A stretch of 40,910 bases of DNA from a virus. Made by a program: the position numbers and the translations under genes. The notes beneath the pieces were generated by a model, which saw only the letters and a program-made list of their open reading frames with translations, was not told where the DNA came from and did not search any database. Below are positions 24,939 through 32,782 of this stretch, piece by piece. How positions within the stretch are numbered: the stretch's first letter is position 1; each line of letters opens with the position of its first letter. The DNA lies in IMG/VR virus record IMGVR_UViG_3300035698_016077, positions 1 to 40,910 of that record; one strand, written 5' to 3'.

Positions 24939-25075
24939 ACTTTGTATATGCAGTAGATCACAAACATAAATTTATATGGTACAGGGCAATCAATAAGGTA
25001 AGGAAATATTGGAGAATGAATGAAGACAAAAATAATGTTCTTCCACAAAAGACTTCCATAGACATTGAAAAATAA
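24935..25075 (+). pseudogene. Truncated sulfotransferase paralogue
   Basis: A 46-codon frame starting in the ATGA overlap. Its first 22 residues (MNFVYAVDHKHKF, then IWYRAINKV) match the start of the intact sulfotransferase at 26372 (MNLTYAIDHKNKF, then VWYRITKV) nearly residue for residue. The similarity then stops at the phosphate-binding A-S-S-S segment, and 24 unrelated Lys/Asn-rich residues follow. No 3'-phosphate-binding motif is present. I read it as the leftover 5' end of a second copy after an internal or 3' deletion. It might still be translated, but cannot be an active sulfotransferase. Confidence 0.7.
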
Positions 25076-25089
25076 TAGGAGAAAATAAA

Positions 25090-25641
25090 ATGCCAACTTC
25101 TTTTCCTCAAGCTTTAGAAGAGATATGTATAGCCATGATAAAAAATAAACCTAAAAGCGTTCTTGACATAGGCACAGGTTTTGGAAAGTTAGGATTTTTA
25201 GCTAGAGAGTACTGTGATGTATGGGGAGGTAAGAATTGGAACGGAGAAAAATTTGAGTTTAAGACTAATATTGTTGGCATAGAATTCTTTGAAAAGTATA
25301 TAACATCTTTACATAAAATGATATACAATAAAATTCACATTGGAGATTGCGCATCCATTATTGATGAACTTGGAAATTTTGATATGATATTTTTTTGTGA
25401 TGTACTTGAACACTTACCAAGAAAAGATGGATATAAAGTTTTGCAATGGATAAAAGACAATACAAATATGGTATCTTTTGTTGTTACTCCAGTTAATTTA
25501 GGGAAACTAAATCAAAGGCAAAATGGTAAGTATGGAAACAAACGAGAGGCGCACATCACTCAATGGTCTAGAGAAGATTTAGAAAAATTTGGAAATGTTA
25601 AATCAAAAAATAATCAAAATATTTTGATAATAGGAAAGTAG
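25090..25641 (+). CDS. Class I SAM-dependent methyltransferase
   Basis: A 183-residue methyltransferase not closely similar to the one at 21664. SVLDIGTGFGKLGFLA (23-38) is motif I, NIVGIEFFEKYI holds the acidic ribose-binding residue, DMIFFCDVLEHLPRKDG is motif IV, and FVVTPVNLG follows. A 14-base gap after the sulfotransferase remnant contains TAGGAG, a good ribosome site. The sequence between the strands includes an insert (WGGKNWNGEKFEF) seen in sugar- and small-molecule methyltransferases. The target is unknown. Confidence 0.8.
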   Translation: MPTSFPQALEEICIAMIKNKPKSVLDIGTGFGKLGFLAREYCDVWGGKNWNGEKFEFKTNIVGIEFFEKYITSLHKMIYNKIHIGDCASIIDELGNFDMIFFCDVLEHLPRKDGYKVLQWIKDNTNMVSFVVTPVNLGKLNQRQNGKYGNKREAHITQWSREDLEKFGNVKSKNNQNILIIGK

Positions 25642-25651
25642 GTATAATGAA

Positions 25652-26371
25652 ATGTTAAATGCTTGGTCATATTGGGAAGATAGTCCGTCAACAAAAAAAT
25701 CAGAATATTTAGATTTATGTTTTGAACTCATAGAAAAACATTGCAGCAGAGATTTCAACATAATACTATTAAATAAATATACTATATATGATTATTTACC
25801 AGATTTGCCAGACGCAGTTATGAATATGAAAAAATTAGCGCATAAAGCAGATTATATCAGATATGAGCTACTCTATAGATATGGTGGGATGTGGATAGAT
25901 AATGATACAATAGTAATGCAACCATTGACTGAAATATTAGGTAATTTAGATAAAAATAAATTCGTTTCTTGGACAAGAAATGAGGGAGAGCCAACACCTG
26001 CATTTTTAGTTTCAGTCCCTAAGCATCCAATGTTATTGAGTCATGTACAAGAATCTAGAAAACTAGTTTCTTCTGGCAATTATAGACCATCAATTTGGGC
26101 AGGATTAGGTGGAGATATTTTATTTAAATATAGCAAAAAATATGATTGGTATCAGTATGGGCCTGAACGTTTTGCTCCTGTACGTGCAAAAGATAAGAAA
26201 AAGTTTTTTTCTATCGATATAAATGAAAATATATTGCCTAAAGACGCTTTAACGGTGTGCTTGTTCAATAATGGATTTCCTGATTGGTTTAAGTCGATGA
26301 GTAAAGAAGAAATTTTACAAAAAGATTTTTTGATTAGTAAATTTTTCAGAAGGTCTTTGGAGGAATTGTAG
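25652..26371 (+). CDS. GT32/capsular-type glycosyltransferase
   Basis: A 239-residue enzyme of the capsular-polysaccharide DXD class. MLNAWSYWEDSP opens it. KADYIRYELLYRYGG followed by MWIDNDTI gives the family's classic block, with the metal-binding D-N-D at 83-85. AGLGGDILF lies near residue 150. It is shorter than the GT32-like gene at 23050 and only distantly similar. The TATAAT three bases before the start is not a credible promoter for it, and the ribosome site is weak (AGGT). It is followed directly by the sulfotransferase, with GGAGG inside its 3' end. Confidence 0.78.
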   Translation: MLNAWSYWEDSPSTKKSEYLDLCFELIEKHCSRDFNIILLNKYTIYDYLPDLPDAVMNMKKLAHKADYIRYELLYRYGGMWIDNDTIVMQPLTEILGNLDKNKFVSWTRNEGEPTPAFLVSVPKHPMLLSHVQESRKLVSSGNYRPSIWAGLGGDILFKYSKKYDWYQYGPERFAPVRAKDKKKFFSIDINENILPKDALTVCLFNNGFPDWFKSMSKEEILQKDFLISKFFRRSLEEL

Positions 26372-26974
26372 ATGAATCTAACTTATGCAATAGATCATAA
26401 AAATAAATTTGTATGGTATAGAATAACTAAAGTTGCTTCATCTAGCATATTGAGAGCGTTGATACAAAATAGCAGTTTGGATGAACAAAAAAATAGAATT
26501 AATAAACCAATCGATTTCATTTTTAAAGGAGATGATTTCAATGAAAGCACCAAAGACTATTATAGATTTGCTTTTGTTAGGAACCCATGGGATAGATTAG
26601 TTTCTTGTTATTCGAACAAGATAAATGGCCATGGTGGAGCTAAATTAGTGTTTTATAAGAATTGTTTCAATAGAAATTTCAAACACTTTGTAAAGTTTGT
26701 GTCAAAACAAGATGTAAATTCAAAAATAGAAAGGCATATAAAATCTCAAACCAGTATGATGAGATTTAAATCTGTGAATGGAATTTATCGTTTTGAAAAT
26801 TTAAGTGATGAATTTGATAGATTGTGTGATGATGTAAATATAAGAAAAGTTAAATTACCTCATAGAGTAAAATCAGAACACAAACATTATAGAGAATACT
26901 ATGATAGTGAAAGTATTGAACTTGTTGCGAAAATTTATGCAAATGATATTAAAAATTTCGGATATGAGTTTTAG
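26372..26974 (+). CDS. PAPS-dependent sulfotransferase
   Basis: A 200-residue sulfotransferase of the carbohydrate (Sulfotransfer_2) type. WYRITKVASSSIL (residues 15-27) is the 5'-phosphosulfate loop, with K20 and the Ser cluster. YRFAFVRNPWDRLVSCY (64-80) is the 3'-phosphate-binding motif with R70 and S78. YRFENLSDEF lies near residue 133. Such enzymes move sulfate from PAPS to a hydroxyl on a glycan. Eukaryotic relatives are Golgi-anchored, but this one has no membrane helix and would act in the cytoplasm. PAPS must come from the host, as no synthesis gene is visible. A truncated copy lies at 24935. Confidence 0.82.
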   Translation: MNLTYAIDHKNKFVWYRITKVASSSILRALIQNSSLDEQKNRINKPIDFIFKGDDFNESTKDYYRFAFVRNPWDRLVSCYSNKINGHGGAKLVFYKNCFNRNFKHFVKFVSKQDVNSKIERHIKSQTSMMRFKSVNGIYRFENLSDEFDRLCDDVNIRKVKLPHRVKSEHKHYREYYDSESIELVAKIYANDIKNFGYEF

Positions 26975-27622
26975 ATGAAGCAAGTAAATAAATTAATATT
27001 CACACATACAACTGGCAGGAGTGGAACTGCTTACTTGTCACGACTGTTTATGGTTGGTCACGAACCAAATCCAAATTTTTGGTCATTAATGAGAATGTTG
27101 GCAGAAGGCAAACAAAATAGCTTTGTCAAGACATGGCTAGTAAATAAGAAAATCCCGTCAATGTTAAATAATGAAAGTGTCTTTAATCATACTTATATGG
27201 AGACTTCTCATTTTTGTTGTAAGGGATTTTTAAGTATGATCATAGATGAGTTTGATGGAGAAATTAAAGTCATTAGATTAAGAAGAAATAAGAACGATGT
27301 AATTGATAGTTTGGTAAGATTGAAATCAATGGAAATAGCTACAAAAAGTTATTTAATCGGAACTGATGATATATGTATAAATAAAGTAGAAGATAACAAA
27401 TGGAAAAACATGAACTTAAATGATAAGAGTTCTTGGTATGTGGATGAAATAGAGAGTCAGTGGATAGAGGTAGTTAAGCCAAAGCTGAATGACGAAAACA
27501 TATTTGAAGTTGATCTTTATGATATTCAAAAGTATAATTGTACATTGAAAGATCTTGAAAATTTTGTAGGCAAAAAAGCAGATAGATTAGTGATTGGAAA
27601 AAAGATGAACACAAAACAATGA
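26975..27622 (+). CDS. Second sulfotransferase-fold protein
   Basis: A 215-residue P-loop protein. LIFTHTTGRSGTAYLSRLF (7-25) is a 5'-phosphosulfate loop of the T-G-R-S-G-T type, and VIRLRRNKNDVIDSLVRL near 98-115 matches the 3'-phosphate-binding region, with Arg in place. It is not closely similar to the neighbour at 26372, so the two probably have different acceptors. A nucleotide-binding kinase is the main alternative, but no second kinase motif is seen. It starts right after the previous stop (TAGATG), and its stop overlaps the next start in ATGA. Confidence 0.68.
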   Translation: MKQVNKLIFTHTTGRSGTAYLSRLFMVGHEPNPNFWSLMRMLAEGKQNSFVKTWLVNKKIPSMLNNESVFNHTYMETSHFCCKGFLSMIIDEFDGEIKVIRLRRNKNDVIDSLVRLKSMEIATKSYLIGTDDICINKVEDNKWKNMNLNDKSSWYVDEIESQWIEVVKPKLNDENIFEVDLYDIQKYNCTLKDLENFVGKKADRLVIGKKMNTKQ

Positions 27623-28485
27623 AAGACATAGCATTTGTAATTGTCACAATAAGAGATTTCAAGGTAGCCAACGCATGCATTGATTCTATAAAAACTCATT
27701 CTAAAGATTTGTCTTATGATATATATATATTGTTCAATGGTATTCCTTTGCCAGATAAAATACCAGAAGACGTAATAGTGAAGAGACTGGATAAGATGAA
27801 GTATCCAAGTGGTGCGAAATTGTATATGGAAGATTTTTTGTGCGATAAATCGTATAAATATATTTTCATGTTAGATGATGACATAGAGATTGTAGATGAG
27901 GGTTCTAAAAAACTTTTTGATTTTATGGAAAGCAATGAAACCGTAGGGCTATGCAGTGGAAGCACAAAGGATCATGGGTCAAGCAAGATTAGGTCAGGTG
28001 GACAATTAATTGTAGATGATTATTTTCTTCTTCGTAAAAAATGGGAAAATGGAGGAAGTAAAGGATTCAGAGAGACTCCTTTTGTAATAGGTGGCTACTA
28101 CATAATGAGAAATAGTATTTTAAAAAATGGGGTGAGAAGTGATGACAACATTTCTTACGGATTTTGGGATATAGATTTACCAATGTCTGTCGCTAAAGCA
28201 GGATACAAAATAGGAGTATATTCTAAAGCCACGTCAATACACAGAAGGCTTGTTAAGCCAAATCAAGAATCTGAAAAGATCAGAAAACTTCAGTGGAGAA
28301 ATAGGAAAAATTATGGAAATTCAGCAATATATTTTTACAAGAAATGGGGATTGATCCCTTATTGTGGTGGAGTCTTGTTTACAGGCAATATTGGGTTAAG
28401 TATAAATAGGGACGGGAAAGACAAAATAAAGAAAACATTTGACAATTGGAAGAAAAAATACGATTTAGAATTGGATAGCAAATGA
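27619..28485 (+). CDS. GT2-type glycosyltransferase (KDIAF paralogue 1)
   Basis: A 288-residue GT-A enzyme, the first of four tandem paralogues. KDIAFVIVTIRDFKVANAC (2-20) is the opening strand and helix, YDIYILFNG the second strand, and FMLDDDIEI with D86-D88 the metal site. FVIGGYYIMR and SYGFWDIDLPMSVAKAGY hold the probable acceptor and base region. KATSIHRR supplies a late His. Compared with the MKASI set it lacks VDDGS, so it belongs to a different GT2 branch. It has no membrane helix. ATGA overlaps join it to both neighbours. Confidence 0.82.
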   Translation: MKDIAFVIVTIRDFKVANACIDSIKTHSKDLSYDIYILFNGIPLPDKIPEDVIVKRLDKMKYPSGAKLYMEDFLCDKSYKYIFMLDDDIEIVDEGSKKLFDFMESNETVGLCSGSTKDHGSSKIRSGGQLIVDDYFLLRKKWENGGSKGFRETPFVIGGYYIMRNSILKNGVRSDDNISYGFWDIDLPMSVAKAGYKIGVYSKATSIHRRLVKPNQESEKIRKLQWRNRKNYGNSAIYFYKKWGLIPYCGGVLFTGNIGLSINRDGKDKIKKTFDNWKKKYDLELDSK

Positions 28486-29312
28486 AAAATATAGCATTTG
28501 TTATAGTAACTATCAGGGATTTTGAAGTGGCAAAGGCTTGCATAGAATCAATAAAAGATAACGTAGGAAATTTGTCTTATGATATATATGTATTATTTAA
28601 CGGAATCGATATACCAGAATGTATTCCAGATGATGTAATATCTATGAAATTAAATAAGAGAATGTATCCTAGTGGTGCCAGAAAACATATGGAAATGTTT
28701 TTATCTGACAAGCCATACAAATACATTTTTATGTTGGATGATGACATAGAGGCAATGGAAAATGGTCCTTTGAGATTGTTCAGGTTCATGGAAAATAATG
28801 ATGATGTTGGGATGTGCAGTGGAACCACCACAGAACATGGAGATGGACGTGTTAGATCTGGGTGTAAACTTTTGGTTTCAAAAGATAAAATGAACAAAAA
28901 AAGATGGAACAAAAATGACGAAAGAAAATTTAGAGATACACCATTCGTTGTAGGTGGGTATTACATAATTAGAAAATCTATAATAGAATCTGGAGTTTTG
29001 AGTGATGATAATATCTCTTTTGGGTTTTGGGATATAGATCTGCCAATTACGGTAGCTAAATCTGGGTATAGGGTAGGAGTTTTTGTTAGAGCAAAATCTT
29101 TACATAGAAGAATGGTAAATAAAAAACATAACTCAGAAAATATTAGGGAGAACAATTGGAGGACTAGAAGTAATTATAGGAATTCAGCGATATATTTTTA
29201 CAATAAATGGGGTTTATTACCTAGTGATGATTTTAAAAGATTTAAGAAAAGTATAAATTTTGGAAAAATAACTGATACAGCAAAAAATATAGAAAGTTAT
29301 TTTAATATTTGA
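28482..29312 (+). CDS. GT2-type glycosyltransferase (KDIAF paralogue 2)
   Basis: A 276-residue protein, the closest paralogue of the gene before it. KNIAFVIVTIRDFEVAKAC, YDIYVLFNG, FMLDDDIEA, FVVGGYYIIRKS, SFGFWDIDLPITVAKSGY and SLHRRMV align without large gaps, and the MYPSGARKHME segment matches KYPSGAKLYME. The C-terminus is about a dozen residues shorter. Such close tandem copies point to a recent duplication followed by divergence, probably for a different donor or acceptor. Confidence 0.82.
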   Translation: MKNIAFVIVTIRDFEVAKACIESIKDNVGNLSYDIYVLFNGIDIPECIPDDVISMKLNKRMYPSGARKHMEMFLSDKPYKYIFMLDDDIEAMENGPLRLFRFMENNDDVGMCSGTTTEHGDGRVRSGCKLLVSKDKMNKKRWNKNDERKFRDTPFVVGGYYIIRKSIIESGVLSDDNISFGFWDIDLPITVAKSGYRVGVFVRAKSLHRRMVNKKHNSENIRENNWRTRSNYRNSAIYFYNKWGLLPSDDFKRFKKSINFGKITDTAKNIESYFNI

Positions 29313-29341
29313 TTTGTTTGAAAAATTTTAGGAGTAACGCG

Positions 29342-30211
29342 GTGAAAGATATAGCATTTTACATAACCACAATTAGAAAGTTCAAAGTTTTATCATCAAC
29401 TATTGGGTCTATAATAGAACATTGTAGCAATTTTGACTACGATATATATATTCTATATAATGGAATAGAAGAGAACAAAAAAGTTAAAAAGAATTATCCT
29501 AATGTAATTTCGTTAACCAATAAAAATTTTGTCACCACTTGTGCAAAAGGAAGAGAAATACTTGAGAGCCATATCGTAAATCAAAATACAAAATATAAAT
29601 ACATGTTTAGTTTAGATGATGATATGGAATTGAAATATGAATGCGTTAGTGATATGTATAATATCATGGAAGATGATAACGATATAGGCATATGCGGTGG
29701 AACGTATATTAGAATTAAAGATAATAAATTTCCTCATTTTGGACACAAGGAAATAACTTGTGGAGATAATATAGTTGGGTATGAGGCATTGGAAAGAGGA
29801 AATTCAAACGTGAGGGAGAGTGCCTATTCTCCAGGTGGAATATCTATGATTAGGGCAGAGCTGATATACGAAGGAGTTAGAACCGATGGGAGGTATCCTG
29901 CTGGTTTTTCTGATATAGATTTGTCAAAACAAGTAAAAGCTAAAAAAATGAAAGTAGTTATGGCTCCAAATGCTAACGCAATTCATAGGAAAACTCCTGG
30001 ACTTGGAAGATGGAGAACCAAAGACAATATAGCAAAATCTGTGGCTTTATTCGCTAAAAAATGGAAAGAATATCCGGCTAATGAAAATTGGTTCAAATCT
30101 GCGTTTAATGAGTTTAAGAGATTCGATTTGAATACTGGTAATGGTAGGGAAAATACGATTAAGAAAATAGATGAGTGGATAAAAATTTATTGGGATGGTT
30201 CAGATGATTGA
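29342..30211 (+). CDS. GT2-type glycosyltransferase (KDIAF paralogue 3)
   Basis: I choose the GTG at 29342 because GGAG stands seven bases upstream and the protein then begins KDIAFYITTIRKFKV, aligned with its paralogues. The frame is open to a TTG at 29309, which lacks a ribosome site and adds 11 unmatched residues. The 289-residue protein has YDIYILYNG, FSLDDDMEL, an AYSPGGISMIR block in place of GGYYIMR, FSDIDLSKQVKA and NAIHRKTPG. It is more diverged than copies 1 and 2. It overlaps copy 4 by 17 bases. Confidence 0.8.
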   Translation: MKDIAFYITTIRKFKVLSSTIGSIIEHCSNFDYDIYILYNGIEENKKVKKNYPNVISLTNKNFVTTCAKGREILESHIVNQNTKYKYMFSLDDDMELKYECVSDMYNIMEDDNDIGICGGTYIRIKDNKFPHFGHKEITCGDNIVGYEALERGNSNVRESAYSPGGISMIRAELIYEGVRTDGRYPAGFSDIDLSKQVKAKKMKVVMAPNANAIHRKTPGLGRWRTKDNIAKSVALFAKKWKEYPANENWFKSAFNEFKRFDLNTGNGRENTIKKIDEWIKIYWDGSDD

Positions 30212-31526
30212 TCTTAAAAAAAATAATGAAAATAATAAAAAGGATATAGCTGTTTCAATCGTTACCGTTAGAGACGTAGACGCATGTAAAGCAGCGGTTG
30301 ATTCCGTGAAAAGATATAGCGATGGGTTCACATATGATATATTCATATTGGTGATGACAAAAGATAAAAATAGGGTATCTAAGTTTAAGAGTACGTTTTC
30401 TAAATATGAAGATGTTAATTTAATTTTTAATGAAAAAACTATGTGGTGTTCAGAAGCTAGGAATTTTCTTGATGAAATAATCGTCGAAAAAGAGTATGAT
30501 TATGTGCTTGGTTTGGACGATGATATGGAAATAGTTGGAAATGCTATCATTACGTTGAAGAATGTTTTGGACAAAAATAAAGACATAGGAATATGTGGAG
30601 GGGCATTTAGTAACTATCCATTGACTTGTTTTGATAAAAGAGGCACATTAGGCAATATGGATGAAGAATTTTTAAACTTAGAAAGAGTTAAAGGTACAGA
30701 TCCAATAGTTGATGTGTATTTAGTGCCTGGTGGATTTTATCTAATAAGAAACAGCTTAATGAAATTAGGATGTAAAAATGATCCAAAAATGATCTACGGA
30801 TATTCAGACGTTGATTTGACTATATCAGTATTGAAAACAGGGTTTAGGGCTGTATCTGTTTTTCTCGCAAAAGGTATTCACAGAAGAAAAACTCACGATA
30901 AAAACAGTAAAGACTCTCACAGAGGAAAGGTTTGGAGAACACATAAAAATCTAGAAAAAACAACAGTTGAGTTTTATAATAAATGGGGAATAAATTTATG
31001 TGGAGGGTTATTTCCTAAAGGAGATAAAGCGATAGAAGACAAATCATTATTAAGAAAAAAAATGAAACAGTTATTGTTAAAATACGGTTATGAAGATAGG
31101 GCTTGTTGTTTAATTTTTGATGATGTAAAATCTAATTTCATAAATAAATCGGTAGAATTATATTTAGAAAGTTATGATTATGTTATGTTGGTGTTTTTGG
31201 GGTTTGAAGAAAATTCTATCAAAGAAGCAAAAAAAGATAACAATACTGGAACCAGGGTAAGAAAAGGTAAAGCAGTAAGATCCGTAATAACTCCTCAAAG
31301 ATTGAAAAGGAACGCATTAAAGTGCACCGTTAAGCCATGTTATAATTTTATGTATGAAAACGAAAAGATCATTAATGTGATGTTTCTAAAAAATAAGATT
31401 GATGTTGATAAATGTAAAAGCATAATATTGAAGGATCATGAACGCGATAGTAGTACGGTAGATTTTTTCGCGTGTAATTATGATAGTGATTATGAAGAAA
31501 ATATCAAGTTAGGTAAAAAAATATGA
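30195..31526 (+). CDS. GT2-type glycosyltransferase (KDIAF paralogue 4) with extra C-terminal domain
   Basis: A 443-residue protein. Residues 14-285 are a fourth KDIA-type copy: KKDIAVSIVTVRDVDACKA, YDIFILVMT, LGLDDDMEIV, VPGGFYLIRNS, YGYSDVDLTISVLKTGF and GIHRRKTHD. A further 150 residues have no counterpart in copies 1-3. They are basic in places (TRVRKGKAVRSVITPQRLKR) and contain C-x-V-x-P-C. I do not recognise this domain; it could bind an acceptor or be a second small enzyme. Two starts are possible (30195 and 30204), and neither has a strong ribosome site. It is the last gene of the island. Confidence 0.78.
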   Translation: MVQMIDLKKNNENNKKDIAVSIVTVRDVDACKAAVDSVKRYSDGFTYDIFILVMTKDKNRVSKFKSTFSKYEDVNLIFNEKTMWCSEARNFLDEIIVEKEYDYVLGLDDDMEIVGNAIITLKNVLDKNKDIGICGGAFSNYPLTCFDKRGTLGNMDEEFLNLERVKGTDPIVDVYLVPGGFYLIRNSLMKLGCKNDPKMIYGYSDVDLTISVLKTGFRAVSVFLAKGIHRRKTHDKNSKDSHRGKVWRTHKNLEKTTVEFYNKWGINLCGGLFPKGDKAIEDKSLLRKKMKQLLLKYGYEDRACCLIFDDVKSNFINKSVELYLESYDYVMLVFLGFEENSIKEAKKDNNTGTRVRKGKAVRSVITPQRLKRNALKCTVKPCYNFMYENEKIINVMFLKNKIDVDKCKSIILKDHERDSSTVDFFACNYDSDYEENIKLGKKI

Positions 31527-31555
31527 AGATAACAACAATTATTTAAATATATCCC

Positions 31556-31584
31556 TTCACTTAAATCACTTACACGGTTATAAT
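31556..31584 (+). promoter_or_regulatory. Sigma70-type promoter P3
   Basis: TTCACT at 31556-31561 and a perfect TATAAT at 31579-31584 have a 17-base spacer. It lies in the 89-base gap that ends the glycan island and drives the next block. The following bases ACATAGAGACAAAAC closely match those after promoter P1. Confidence 0.75.
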
Positions 31585-31615
31585 ACATAGAGACAAAACA
31601 AAAATTGAGGAATTA

Positions 31616-31945
31616 ATGGTAAGAGAATTAACATATTGTGGATTGCAAGCCCTAATGAAAAGGGAGAAATCGTTTCTAGTCTACTTTTTTGAGACTGACT
31701 GTCCTGAGCATAGCAAAGTTTTAGAAACACTGAATAAGATAGCTACGATTAAGCGTAACGCCAGGATATTCACGGTTAACACTACGAAAAGCGTAGCAGC
31801 CATCAAAGATTATGGGATATATACTGTTCCAACATTTATTTCATTCAACAGAAAAAAAGAAATTTCAAGAATATTAGAAGAGTACAGCGCTACTAGTCTA
31901 ATGAATATGATGAGCGAAGCAGAAATAAGGAGCAAATTGGGTTAA
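31616..31945 (+). CDS. Thioredoxin-fold protein lacking the second active-site Cys
   Basis: A 109-residue protein with the thioredoxin order: FLVYFFETDCPEHSKVLETL (20-39), a RIFTVNTTKS strand and YGIYTVPTFISF with the cis-proline. In the redox position it has DCPEHS, so only one Cys remains instead of C-x2-C. It cannot work as a normal dithiol reductase. It may act as a binding subunit (as T7 polymerase uses host thioredoxin) or use a monothiol mechanism. It lies upstream of the polymerase gene. GAGG precedes the ATG. Confidence 0.7.
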   Translation: MVRELTYCGLQALMKREKSFLVYFFETDCPEHSKVLETLNKIATIKRNARIFTVNTTKSVAAIKDYGIYTVPTFISFNRKKEISRILEEYSATSLMNMMSEAEIRSKLG

Positions 31946-31962
31946 AAGGTCAAGGATTTTAT

Positions 31963-32088
31963 ATGAAAATTGAAAAAGATGGATATCCGAAAAATTTGGG
32001 ATTAAGAGTTCTTTGTCATAGTTGTAACTTAAAAGAAAGAATAAGGTATTTAAAGAATAAGATGAGGTATAAATATGGATCTGAATAA
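31963..32088 (+). CDS. Small 41-residue protein, likely HNH endonuclease remnant
   Basis: A short frame with GYPKNLGLRVLCHSCNLKERIRYL. The L-R-V-L-C-H-x-C-N segment is what the second half of an HNH nuclease looks like, but the preceding H-H motif and first Cys pair are absent. It may be the surviving 3' part of a free-standing homing nuclease or a small zinc-binding protein in its own right. CAAGG lies before the ATG, and the end overlaps the amidase gene by 14 bases. Confidence 0.5.
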   Translation: MKIEKDGYPKNLGLRVLCHSCNLKERIRYLKNKMRYKYGSE

Positions 32089-32782
32089 AACTTTGGTAGT
32101 TATTGATGTTGGTCATGGCATGTATTATAACGAAAAAATGAAAAAAAATACTTATCAAAGGTCTAGTTATAATGGATTGATTGAAGATGAAATCGTTACC
32201 GATATTTCAAATTTTACTTATTCTATTTTAAAAGATAAAGTAGGACATGTTGAATGTACTAGGTCACTAAATAAGGCAAGAGGTGACAAATGGAAAAAAT
32301 GCGCATTAGATTACTTAAAAGAAGGTTATAATTGGATACCGAAAAACATTTTTAATACTGGCAGTACAAATTTAAAAAGGGATCTTAATTGTAGACCTCT
32401 TTTTGCTAATTGGCTAATGAATTATACTCATAATAAATACGACAATTGTTTATTGGTGTCTATTCACACCAATGGATCAAATAGTAGTAATGCAAATGGG
32501 TTTGAGATGTGGTACAAAAAAAATTCAGGAGAATCTAAAGAATTGGCACGCTATGTCAATGAATCTTTCGAACTTAATATTGACACAAAAAATAGAGGAA
32601 TAAAAAATTCTAATGGAGCCTATGCTATATTGAGAATGTCTAAAATAGAATCGTCTATTGTGATAGAGCCAGCATTTCATAGCGGCCAACACGACAATCA
32701 ATTGCTCCAATCCATGTCATATAGGACAAAGATGGGCAAAGCGATAGCAACGGGAATTATCAAGTATTTGGAGGGTAAGTAA
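32075..32782 (+). CDS. N-acetylmuramoyl-L-alanine amidase (Amidase_3), endolysin
   Basis: A 235-residue zinc amidase that would cut the bond between muramic acid and the stem peptide of peptidoglycan. LVVIDVGHG supplies the first zinc His (H14), the IEDEIV segment near 35-40 the zinc Glu, LLVSIHTNGSNS the second His, and SSIVIEPAFHS the catalytic Glu. The N-x2-A-N-G-F-E-M segment after SIHTN matches the Amidase_3 family. No signal peptide or cell-wall-binding domain is present, so export would depend on a holin not seen in this window. Lysis is the likely role. Confidence 0.88.
   Translation: MDLNKTLVVIDVGHGMYYNEKMKKNTYQRSSYNGLIEDEIVTDISNFTYSILKDKVGHVECTRSLNKARGDKWKKCALDYLKEGYNWIPKNIFNTGSTNLKRDLNCRPLFANWLMNYTHNKYDNCLLVSIHTNGSNSSNANGFEMWYKKNSGESKELARYVNESFELNIDTKNRGIKNSNGAYAILRMSKIESSIVIEPAFHSGQHDNQLLQSMSYRTKMGKAIATGIIKYLEGK

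Noticed and set aside
25643-25648. TATAAT before the gene at 25652
   Set aside because: No -35 at a usable distance (TTGATA is only 13 bases away) and it ends three bases before the ATG.
29309-29341. TTG start for the third KDIAF glycosyltransferase
   Set aside because: No ribosome site, and the 11 extra residues have no match in the paralogues. The GTG at 29342 has GGAG and a matching N-terminus.
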